Of a stretch of 64,000 bases of DNA, positions 7,235-13,466 are shown in pieces (within the stretch, counting starts at the first letter, position 1; each line of letters begins with the position of its first letter). Location: NCBI RefSeq assembly GCF_003054195.1, contig NZ_QBKP01000002.1, positions 382,546-446,545 on the forward strand, in the 5' to 3' direction. Made by a program: the position numbers and the translations under genes. The stretch comes from Gemmobacter caeni. GTDB taxonomy: Bacteria > Pseudomonadota > Alphaproteobacteria > Rhodobacterales > Rhodobacteraceae. The notes under the pieces were generated by a model that was given only the letters and a program-made list of their open reading frames with translations, made no database searches and was not told the DNA's origin.

Positions 7235-7522
7235 TCAGGCGTCCGGGGCGGGCCCGGCGAGGGCGGCCCGGTAGAGCTCGGCCCCCTTCTCGATGAAGGC
7301 GCGCGCCTCCGCCTCCTCCATCCAGCCCGCGTCGAACGGGCCGTCCCCGTAGGGCTCCTCGTGGTAGAATTCCGGGGCGCCGATCACGTCCGCGCCGCCC
7401 ACGGAAAGGGACCAGCGAGACCCTCGGGCCCGGAAGTAGAACGGGGCCCCGTCAATGAGCCCCTCCGCCTGGACCGGGCAGTTCCCGCCGATCTCGTCGA
7501 TCCGGATCTCTTTTTCGCTCAT
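7235..7522 (-). CDS. Hypothetical protein, 95 aa
   Basis: ATG 7522 has AAGGAG eight bases upstream. The acidic product begins MSEKEIRIDEIGGNCPVQAE and continues with FYFRARGSRWSLSVGGADVI, a beta-rich core, followed by an acidic stretch (EFYHEEPYGDGPFDAGW) and a C-terminal helix. It resembles small uncharacterised phage proteins; no function is assigned. Confidence 0.68.
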   Translation of the reverse strand: MSEKEIRIDEIGGNCPVQAEGLIDGAPFYFRARGSRWSLSVGGADVIGAPEFYHEEPYGDGPFDAGWMEEAEARAFIEKGAELYRAALAGPAPDA

Positions 7523-7836
7523 CGCGCGCTCCTTTTGTTTTTCGCCGGGACCGGCTGTCAACCGCCCCCTATGGAGGCGGGTCACCGGTCGCGCCCGGGG
7601 AACGCGTAGCTCCCGTGGGTCGCCGCTCCGGCCCGGCCGATGGCCGGATCCTGAATTCACTGGCGCGGGACGGGTCGCGTCCCGCGCCCCTCCGATTGCT
7701 CGGAGAAGGCACCACGCCCATAAGCCGCATTTCTACGGCTCTTCCTGTCCTTCCGGGTTCCGTGCGAGACGGGGAAGGCTTAGGCCCCGTGAGGGCGGGG
7801 GATGTTGTGGGCCGACGCAGGCGCTGACCCGGAAAA
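7523..7836. other. Non-coding spacer with a strong hairpin
   Basis: No gene is supported. GGCGCGGGAC at 7662-7671 and its exact complement at 7679-7688 form a 10-bp stem with a 7-base loop, which could end or shape the array transcript. Confidence 0.5.
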
Positions 7837-7913
7837 TGGTGGTGTGAGCGGGGATTGAACCTGCGACCTCCCGATTATGAGTCAGGCGCTCTGACCGGCT
7901 GAGCTACCACACC
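7837..7913 (-). tRNA. tRNA-Met(CAT), elongator type
   Basis: Acceptor GGTGTGG/TCACACC with a paired position 1, so not an initiator. Loop CTCATAA gives CAT. A CAT tRNA can also be tRNA-Ile2 after lysidine modification of C34; sequence alone does not settle this. The T-stem has one A-C mismatch. Confidence 0.85.
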
Positions 7914-7928
7914 GTGTGTCGTTATTTT

Positions 7929-8003
7929 TGGCTGGGGCGGGAGGGATCGAACCTCCGTATGTCGGTACCAAAAACCGATGCCTTACCGCTTGGCGACGCC
8001 CCA
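7929..8003 (-). tRNA. tRNA-Gln(TTG)
   Basis: Acceptor TGGGGCG/CGCCCCA with U1-A72, G73, loop TTTTGGT (TTG), encoded CCA; all typical of bacterial tRNA-Gln. Confidence 0.95.
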
Positions 8004-8210
8004 ACGATGCTTGATGAGTGGCGGTCCGGATCTCTTCCGGCCACCTGTGAACCTCATCATGTCTAAGCGGGCTGGTCCCCCGGCCCGGGCGCTCCCGCCC
8101 TTCGGTCGACCCCGAGGGGCCCGCCCAGACATGATCAGGCTCGTATTCCGGACCCGCGGATGAGCGCGGATCCCTTGTTATGCGCGCAGATTCGGGTCTT
8201 GCGCGTAGAG

Positions 8211-8294
8211 TGGAGGTGCCGCCGAGAGTTGAACTCGGTCTCTTGCGAGGCATCGGATTTGCAATCCGCCACGTTACCGTCCCGTCCCGGCACC
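8211..8294 (-). tRNA. tRNA-Cys(GCA) with a long, class II-type variable arm
   Basis: Acceptor GGTGCCG/CGGCACC, U73 and loop TTGCAAA (GCA) match CysRS identity. However, the D-stem has three pairs (ACG/CGT), and the variable region is 14 nt and forms CTC-GCAA-GAG, a small hairpin with a GNRA loop. Normal tRNA-Cys has a 4-5 nt variable loop. There is a G27-A43 mismatch. Encoded CCA. Confidence 0.88.
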
Positions 8295-8804
8295 CTGTTG
8301 TCCGCGGTTAGATGGTGGTGCCCGGGGTCGGAGTGCGGGCTTCAGGGCGGGTCCGCGGCCCTTCCCCTACTCCCCTCGACCGGCCCGGACGGGAGGGCGG
8401 CAGCTACCCCGCCCCGATCCGTCCAGCCCGGCTTACCGACATCTGCGCTCATCGGCGCCGCTCTGGTTAAGCTACCCGGAACCTGATGATGGGGGTCTGA
8501 TGGACGCCCCATTATCTCTTTTCGTTTTCTGGTGGCCACAATAGCATCTTAAAATGCGATACCCCTTACGAACCCTGCCGCATTAGCAGTGCGTTAACAT
8601 CTTCCACCGCCTGAGGAGGGGTGGATTTCCAGCGGGCCGATGGGGAGATTGACCCCCGCAGGTCCGCTAGGAGTTGACGGTTCATCGGGCGCTAACGCGT
8701 TCCCCTCCCCGTCCAGCAGCGGCGTGTTCCTCCGCTGTTTCGTGTCGTCCCCGCGTAGAAAACGGTTCAGGATCGCTTTCGCCGCAGGCAGCAAGTTATA
8801 TCTA
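8295..8804. other. 510-bp spacer without a supported gene
   Basis: On the minus strand near 8461-8480 a D-arm-like string GTAGCTTAACC appears, and a CCACCA with an acceptor-like GGGC lies near 8312-8320, but nothing between them folds as a tRNA. I see no coding signal and no repeat. It may be a decayed tRNA region. Confidence 0.4.
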
Positions 8805-8894
8805 TGGCGGACGGACCGGGATTTGAACCCGGGAGACCATTTCGGGCCTGGCCCCTTAGCAGGGGGCTGGTTTCAACCACTCACCCACCCGTCC
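8805..8894 (-). tRNA. tRNA-Ser(GCT)
   Basis: Class II, 90 nt; acceptor GGACGGG/TCCGTCC, G73, loop CTGCTAA (GCT, codons AGC/AGU), encoded CCA. Confidence 0.95.
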
Positions 8895-8981
8895 TTATCC
8901 GTTCGTCCGCACAACCGAAAATCCTCAGAGGTCTGTTTCGGGTGTCATGAACGCTTCAGTCGATCATTTTTCAAAGAGAGA

Positions 8982-9058
8982 TGGCGCACCCGAGAGGATT
9001 CGAACCTCTGACCTTCGCCTTCGGAGGGCGACACTCTATCCAGCTGAGCTACGGGTGC
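8982..9058 (-). tRNA. tRNA-Arg(CCG)
   Basis: Acceptor GCACCCG/CGGGTGC, G73, loop CTCCGAA (CCG, codon CGG, which is frequent in the genes of this element), encoded CCA. Confidence 0.95.
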
Positions 9059-9131
9059 GTGCTGTCCCGTTCATATCCGGGCTCTTTGAGACGTGCAATA
9101 TAGATTTTCGCAAATCATCAGATTTTCCAGA

Positions 9132-9206
9132 TGGTCCCGCCTCCAGGAGTCGAACCTGAGTCTCTGCGTCCACAGCGCAGCGCTCTGACCATTGAGCTAA
9201 GGCGGA
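9132..9206 (-). tRNA. tRNA-His(GTG) with A73, lacking the G-1:C73 pair
   Basis: Loop CTGTGGA gives GTG. The 3' end is A73-CCA and position 1 is U opposite G72. Most bacterial tRNA-His encode G-1 opposite C73; A73 is the known alphaproteobacterial exception. The base encoded at -1 is G. This is notable because the element also encodes a Thg1-like enzyme. Confidence 0.9.
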
Positions 9207-9213
9207 CCGGGGC

Positions 9214-9828
9214 TCACCCGTCTCCGGGCAGCACCTGTGCGGTGAGCGCGTCGATCATCTCACTCAGGAGGGTGACGTTCCGGCAGACCGCCTCCCCGTA
9301 CCGGTCGGCGGCCTCTCTGATCGAAGCCTCGCCGAGATCGGCGCCGAGGGCCGTCGCCGCGAACACGTGTGCCCGGGCGACCCGGATCGTCTCCTTCGCG
9401 AAATTCATCTGTCCGACCCGGAAGCTCCGGGCCCGGGACGGGTCATGCTCCAGCTCCGCCCGGAGCGCCTCGACCTGGTCGATCGGGATCGGGGGTCCGC
9501 TCCGGACCGGGACGACCCCGTGGCGCCTGAGCGTCTCGAGGACGGACCTGGCGTGATGGGCGAAGATCCCCGCATAGGCGGCGGGCGGCATCGCCTGAAT
9601 CGGGGCCTCCCCGAGCGCGGTGAGGTAGGGATGCGCCGCCCCGTCCCGCTCGAGCCCGGCCGTGCAGGCGTCGCAGAGCCGGTCCGCGTCCCCCAGCCGC
9701 CCCTCATCGGTGAGGATCAGCCGGGTCGTGTCATGGGAGGTCGAGCCGTAGCCCCCCTCCAGAACCGGTCCGGTCCGGTAGACCCAGGCGTCCGCGTTCC
9801 CGCAGAGCCCGCAGGGGCGCTTCTCCAT
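9214..9828 (-). CDS. Hypothetical protein with Cys4 zinc-binding motif, 204 aa
   Basis: ATG 9828 has GAGAGGG upstream. CGLCG near the N-terminus and CDAC about 45 residues later form a likely zinc knuckle. The rest is helical, with a central region rich in Ala/Arg/Glu, and ends in a likely helix (SEMIDALTAQVLPGDG). No catalytic motif is seen. Being inside the array next to tRNA-His, it may bind nucleic acid, but this is a guess from the zinc motif. Confidence 0.68.
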   Translation of the reverse strand: MEKRPCGLCGNADAWVYRTGPVLEGGYGSTSHDTTRLILTDEGRLGDADRLCDACTAGLERDGAAHPYLTALGEAPIQAMPPAAYAGIFAHHARSVLETLRRHGVVPVRSGPPIPIDQVEALRAELEHDPSRARSFRVGQMNFAKETIRVARAHVFAATALGADLGEASIREAADRYGEAVCRNVTLLSEMIDALTAQVLPGDG

Positions 9829-10275
9829 CGTATCCCTCTCATGTCTGATGGACCGTTATGGTCCGGAAATTCTTTCCAGGCCCCCCGGTGTGCTGTTACG
9901 CCGAAGATCTGTCTTCTCCCCCCGGGTCATCCAGCGCAGGAAAGGTTTCCTGCGCGTTCTGATTTCGAAACGCTCCACCGGAGCGTTTCGTGCTCTACGA
10001 GCACCAATCATCACCCCCTGCGGCGCGGACACGATCGACCCGGGAAGGGCGTCCACGCTTTTGTGCAGGTTCCGGACCGTGCTGAGCCCGACCGGACGCG
10101 GTCCGCATGCCCCCGCAGGTCCGGATATGACGATCCGGCTGCCACGAGGTGAAACGGCGACTTTCGCGATGATAGGGGATCACTCATTAGGGGGTGGCTG
10201 CCTCTAAGCCCACCCGCCGGAGTCCCGAAACCGCGCCCGGCCACACGGGCGCCTCATCGGCCTCGCGGCCGAAAC
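9829..10275. other. Spacer with three consecutive perfect hairpins
   Basis: No gene is supported. Between about 9933 and 10003 three inverted repeats follow each other: GCGCAGGAAA/TTTCCTGCGC, then the 10-bp palindrome arms GAAACGCTCC/GGAGCGTTTC (9967-9989), then GTGCTC/GAGCAC. The middle one recurs exactly inside the interrupted tRNA at 11470-11492. Confidence 0.6.
9967..9989. repeat. Palindromic element, copy 1
   Basis: Perfect 10-bp arms GAAACGCTCC/GGAGCGTTTC around ACC. An identical copy lies at 11470-11492 within the interrupted initiator tRNA; the few bases before it (GCGTTC, then TT) are also shared. Confidence 0.75.
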
Positions 10276-10351
10276 TGGTGGACCCTATCGGACTTGAACC
10301 GATCACCTCCTGCTTGCAAGGCAGGCGCTCTCCCAGATGAGCTAAGAGCCC
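10276..10351 (-). tRNA. tRNA-Ala(TGC)
   Basis: Acceptor GGGCTCT/AGGGTCC contains the G3-U70 pair that defines Ala identity; loop CTTGCAA (TGC); A73; encoded CCA. Confidence 0.95.
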
Positions 10352-10381
10352 GGACTCGGGACCCGGTCGGGTCCCGATGAG

Positions 10382-10457
10382 TGGTTGCGCAGGGCGGATT
10401 TGAACCGCCGATCTCCTGGGTATGAGCCAGGTGAGTTAACCACTTCTCCACCGCGCG
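10382..10457 (-). tRNA. Initiator tRNA-fMet(CAT)
   Basis: C1 faces A72 (unpaired) and the D-stem has A11-U24, both initiator hallmarks. The loop CTCATAC gives CAT. The anticodon stem ends TGG/CCA rather than the usual GGG/CCC, so P-site affinity may differ. Encoded CCA. Confidence 0.88.
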
Positions 10458-10506
10458 CCAGGGCGGCCCTCTCGGGGCCGTCCGGGGACGGGGTGATCGT
10501 GAGATA

Positions 10507-10582
10507 TGGCGAAGCGTACGGGGATCGAACCCGTGATTTTCAGCGTGACAGGCTGACGTCTTAACCACTCGACTAACGCTCC
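10507..10582 (-). tRNA. tRNA-Asp(GTC)
   Basis: Acceptor GGAGCGT/ACGCTTC, G73, loop CTGTCAC (GTC), encoded CCA. Confidence 0.95.
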
Positions 10583-10589
10583 GTTTTTT

Positions 10590-10665
10590 TGGTGCCTGAG
10601 GGCGGGTTCGAACCACCGACACCCGGATTTTCAGTCCGGTGCTCTACCAGCTGAGCTACCCAGGC
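10590..10665 (-). tRNA. tRNA-Phe(GAA)
   Basis: Acceptor GCCTGGG/CTCAGGC, A73, loop CTGAAAA (GAA), encoded CCA; 7 bp from tRNA-Asp. Confidence 0.95.
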
Positions 10666-10795
10666 GGGATATCTTTCCGTGGGGCCCGGATCCCGCCCTG
10701 ACCTGTCGGGGTCAGGGCTTCGCCGTCCGACAACGACCGGCCCTCCGCGGGCCGTCCGGGGCTCCCGGAAAGACATCCGTATTCGTTTTTCATAC

Positions 10796-10873
10796 TGGTC
10801 GGGCTGAGAGGATTTGAACCTCCGACCTCCGGTCCCCCAGACCGGCGCGCTAACCAGACTGCGCCACAGCCCG
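10796..10873 (-). tRNA. tRNA-Pro(GGG)
   Basis: Acceptor CGGGCTG/CAGCCCG with C1-G72, A73, loop CTGGGGG (GGG), encoded CCA. Confidence 0.95.
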
Positions 10874-10908
10874 AAATCTCTCCAGATGAACCTGTTCTTA
10901 CGAAGAAA

Positions 10909-10984
10909 TGGAGCGGGCGACCGGGTTCGAACCGGCGACATTCAGATTGGAAATCTGACGCTCTACCAGCTGAGCTACACCCGC
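10909..10984 (-). tRNA. tRNA-Gly(TCC)
   Basis: Acceptor GCGGGTG/CGCCCGC, U73, loop TTTCCAA (TCC), encoded CCA. Confidence 0.95.
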
Positions 10985-11040
10985 GAAGCGGTGCTGCTCA
11001 GGCCGACAATGCCTTCGATCAGAAGGTCACGAGAGGCGAC

Positions 11041-11058
11041 TGAGCTATACCCGCGAAA
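11041..11058 (-). pseudogene. tRNA-Gly 5' fragment
   Basis: These 18 bases match 10971-10988 (5' acceptor and D-arm start of tRNA-Gly(TCC)) at 16 positions, 70 bp away; no anticodon or T-arm follows. A second relic of array rearrangement. Confidence 0.65.
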
Positions 11059-11090
11059 CCGAGGCGCCAGAACGAGCGTCTCAGTCATGA

Positions 11091-11176
11091 TGGTGCCCGG
11101 GAAGGGATTCGAACCCCCACGGCCTTTCGGCCACCGGCACCTGAGGCCGGCGTGTCTACCGTTCCACCACCCGGGC
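11091..11176 (-). tRNA. tRNA-Leu(CAG)
   Basis: Class II, 86 nt; acceptor GCCCGGG/CCCGGGC, A73, loop CTCAGGT (CAG, codon CUG), encoded CCA. Confidence 0.95.
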
Positions 11177-11200
11177 ATGGGGATGAACAGGACAGAATTT

Positions 11201-11276
11201 TGGCTCCCCAGAACGGGCTCGAACCGCTGACACCTTGGTTAACAGCCAAGTGCTCTACCAACTGAGCTACTGGGGA
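11201..11276 (-). tRNA. tRNA-Asn(GTT)
   Basis: Acceptor TCCCCAG/CTGGGGA, G73, loop CTGTTAA (GTT), encoded CCA. Confidence 0.95.
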
Positions 11277-11409
11277 ACACACGGCGGGGCCACCGCCGTG
11301 AACTGGTCGCAACGCCGGATCGCCTGTCCGGTCACCCGGCCTCATGAGGGCCGGGCGGCGCTTGCACGTTGCGCGGGCCTGTTGACGGTCCGGACCGTCT
11401 CATCCCGGA

Positions 11410-11566
11410 TGGTTGCGCAGGTCAGATTTGAACCCTGCGGCCGAAAGCGTTCGGCCGCGTTCGGGCCTTGAAACGCTCCACCGGAGCGTTTCATCCGGCC
11501 ATGCCGGACCGGCCCTCACCCTCCTGGTTATGAGCCAAGCGAGCTACCGGACTGCTCCACCGCGCG
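11410..11566 (-). pseudogene. Interrupted initiator tRNA-fMet with ~80-nt insert in the variable loop
   Basis: The 5' half is a good initiator: C1 opposite A72, D-stem GAGC/GCTC with A11-U24, loop CTCATAA. The 3' end matches the intact initiator's acceptor and CCA. Between the anticodon arm and the T-arm lie ~80 extra bases with two hairpins, one being the palindrome at 11470-11492, the other GCGGCCGAA/TTCGGCCGC. The T-stem is damaged (only about two pairs remain), so a dead copy is likelier than an intron-bearing one. Confidence 0.75.
11470..11492. repeat. Palindromic element, copy 2, inside the interrupted tRNA
   Basis: Identical to 9967-9989. Its presence inside a tRNA gene suggests that a small mobile palindrome inserted or was copied there. 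Confidence 0.75.
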
Positions 11567-11614
11567 CCGGGGCGGCCCACGTGGGGCCGTCCGGGGACGA
11601 GGTGATCCTGATGA

Positions 11615-11691
11615 TGGTCGGGGCGGCGGGATTCGAACTCGCGACCTTCCGGACCCAAACCGGACGCGCTACCAAGCTGCGCCACGCCCCG
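11615..11691 (-). tRNA. tRNA-Pro(TGG)
   Basis: Acceptor CGGGGCG/CGCCCCG, A73, loop TTTGGGT (TGG), encoded CCA. Confidence 0.95.
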
Positions 11692-11705
11692 ATATGGGTA
11701 GAAAA

Positions 11706-11781
11706 TGGTGGAGCTGAGGGGGCTCGAACCCCTGACCCCTTGCATGCCATGCAAGTGCTCTCCCAGCTGAGCTACAGCCCC
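11706..11781 (-). tRNA. tRNA-Ala(GGC)
   Basis: Acceptor GGGGCTG/CAGCTCC with the Ala identity pair G3-U70; loop ATGGCAT (GGC); encoded CCA. Confidence 0.95.
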
Positions 11782-11836
11782 ATCATATACCAGCGGCAGC
11801 TGGCAGGGACCCGAAGATCGCCTCACGTTTTCCTTA

Positions 11837-11913
11837 TGGTCGGGGTGACAGGACTTGAACCTACGACCTCCGCGTCCCGAACGCGGCGCTCTACCAGACT
11901 GAGCTACACCCCG
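11837..11913 (-). tRNA. tRNA-Pro(CGG), first gene of the array
   Basis: Acceptor CGGGGTG/CACCCCG, A73, loop TTCGGGA (CGG), encoded CCA. It is the most upstream tRNA; a TTTTCGCA motif on the minus strand (11945-11952) lies about 30 bp before it and may mark the array promoter. Confidence 0.95.
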
Positions 11914-12318
11914 CTGAGGCGGATCTCGCCCCCGCAACCCATGATGCGAAAACGAATCGCGGATCGAAATTAGGAGGGGGATCACGGTTCCCCCCGGACC
12001 GCCCGACGTTACCGCCAGGAACGGTTCAGCCGCACGGATACCGCGCAAGGCCTCCCCTGCCCGTCCGAAGACGGGTCTGAGCCGCGGTCCCGGTTCCCCG
12101 GTCTCACGTCTCACGCCCCCCGTTTGGTCTCGCGCATCATCGGGTGTTGACCCTAGCGCCCGTGGGGCGAACGTCCTGCGATGTCAAAGAGCGGCGACGG
12201 GGCCTTGCGGTCCTGTCCCGGCGATGCATCACGGATCTGTTTGATCTTTGATATTCCGCCGGTATCTGGGTGGGTGGGGCGTTTCCGTCCTACCCGGTCC
12301 CGGCGGTCTGGCGGATGA
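11914..12318. other. Leader region of the tRNA array
   Basis: About 400 bp upstream of the first tRNA hold no supported gene. The only signal seen is the minus-strand TTTTCGCA at 11945-11952. Confidence 0.4.
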
Positions 12319-12471
12319 TCAGCTGATCATCTTGCCTCCGCCGGTGTGCGCCTCTGGGGATGTCCCGCACCGATTGCCCTGATGGGCCGATCCGGTAATC
12401 ATCGTAAAGGGGCGCCACATATCCAAGGAGAGCTTGCGCACATAAGCTGCGTTCGCGACGATGCTCTGCAT
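12319..12471 (-). CDS. Small ORF, 50 aa, strong ribosome binding site
   Basis: ATG 12471 follows AGGGAGGGCATC. The product begins MQSIVANAAYVRKLSLDMWR and has no membrane segment or recognised family. It would be transcribed toward the tRNA array. Support is the ribosome binding site and length only. Confidence 0.4.
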   Translation of the reverse strand: MQSIVANAAYVRKLSLDMWRPFTMITGSAHQGNRCGTSPEAHTGGGKMIS

Positions 12472-12741
12472 GATGCCCTCCCTTGGATTCGGCGTTGCGT
12501 TTCCCGACCATGATGTCAGGTGGGATGATTCTTAACCGAGGATCGAGAAGATGGGAAGCCCCTTTTTTCGCAATGCGTGAAAAAATTGGCAAGATAAGAG
12601 GACATTCAGGTTAAGACTTTGAAAAATATGGACATCATGATGTGGCGCGGAATTTTTTTCGCAAATCTGTATCGAAAATGATTGACACAAGATATACGGC
12701 TTACCACGTTGAGAAACACAAGCGGTCAGAGGGACCCTGAG

Positions 12742-13395
12742 ATGAACGACGATAAGAGGATGGAGGGCGATATGTCCGATGCGACGAACCGGGTGGGCTC
12801 GAAGGTCCACTACACCGCAGAGGAGGCGGAACTGCTCCTCCGAAACGTGAAAGGATACGGCAAGCGCCCCTCACTGTTCTATCGTCTGGGTGTCAAGGCG
12901 GAGCGGGTTGCCCAGAACAACCGGGCGGTCGGCTGGACGCTAGGTGCGATCCTGGGTCTGATCCGGTTCACGATCTGGAACAGCCGGGCCGGGCTCTTCT
13001 TCGGGACGCTGGGTTACTGGACCTTCGGCCTGCTGACCGCGGCCTGGTTCGGAAACTACGGCGGTAGTTACATGTCGGCAACTGGCATTCGCCCTGTTGA
13101 CATGTTCCTCCTGAACCCGCTGGTCATGTTCGCCCTAAGCGTGATGCTTCTCGTTATCGGGATGAACAATCTCGACGACAGGCCCTGGGTCCTAATGGGG
13201 CTCGACAAGTTGGTATTTATGCTAAGCTTCATCGTTGCCTATCTGGGCGCTATCATCATGGGGATCCTGTTCGCGATCTCGCTCCTCTTCGGGGCGGATA
13301 AGATGGGGAGTTCAGGTACCATCATGATGATGTTGTTCCTCTTCCTAATCCCGGCAGGCTTCCTAGCCATCGTGAAGCTGAAGGACGAAATGTAG
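12742..13395 (+). CDS. Integral membrane protein, 217 aa
   Basis: Two start sites are plausible: ATG 12742 with GAGGG upstream and ATG 12772 with GGAGGG five bases upstream. A hydrophilic N-terminus (~70 residues) is followed by about four hydrophobic segments (near AGLFFGTLGYWTFGLLTAAW, LNPLVMFALSVMLLVIG, LVFMLSFIVAYLGAIIMGIL and IMMMLFLFLIPAGFLAIV). It ends on TAG. It converges with the dotA/traY gene and may belong to the same transfer apparatus; no family is recognised. A TTTTCGCA motif lies at 12656-12663, with AT-rich sequence around it. Confidence 0.72.
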   Translation: MNDDKRMEGDMSDATNRVGSKVHYTAEEAELLLRNVKGYGKRPSLFYRLGVKAERVAQNNRAVGWTLGAILGLIRFTIWNSRAGLFFGTLGYWTFGLLTAAWFGNYGGSYMSATGIRPVDMFLLNPLVMFALSVMLLVIGMNNLDDRPWVLMGLDKLVFMLSFIVAYLGAIIMGILFAISLLFGADKMGSSGTIMMMLFLFLIPAGFLAIVKLKDEM

Positions 13396-13424
13396 ATCGG
13401 AAAGAGAACTCGGCTCAATGAGTA

Positions 13425-13453
13425 GGGGCGGCGTGATATACGCCGCCCCTTTC
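13425..13453. terminator. Bidirectional terminator
   Basis: Perfect 10-bp arms GGGGCGGCGT/ACGCCGCCCC with a GATAT loop, followed on the plus strand by TTTCC. It sits exactly between two convergent genes. Confidence 0.75.
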
Positions 13454-13466
13454 CGTGTAACCTCGA

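Noticed and set aside
8211..8294. Selenocysteine tRNA reading of the long-arm tRNA
   Set aside because: The anticodon is GCA, not TCA, and the acceptor stem has seven, not eight, pairs.
8310..8484. Possible second interrupted tRNA (D-arm-like and CCACCA strings)
   Set aside because: No anticodon or T-arm can be placed; the acceptor halves pair only partly. Kept as a decayed region only.
11410..11566. Group I intron in the interrupted tRNA
   Set aside because: The ~80-nt insert is too short for a group I core and lies in the variable loop rather than the anticodon loop.
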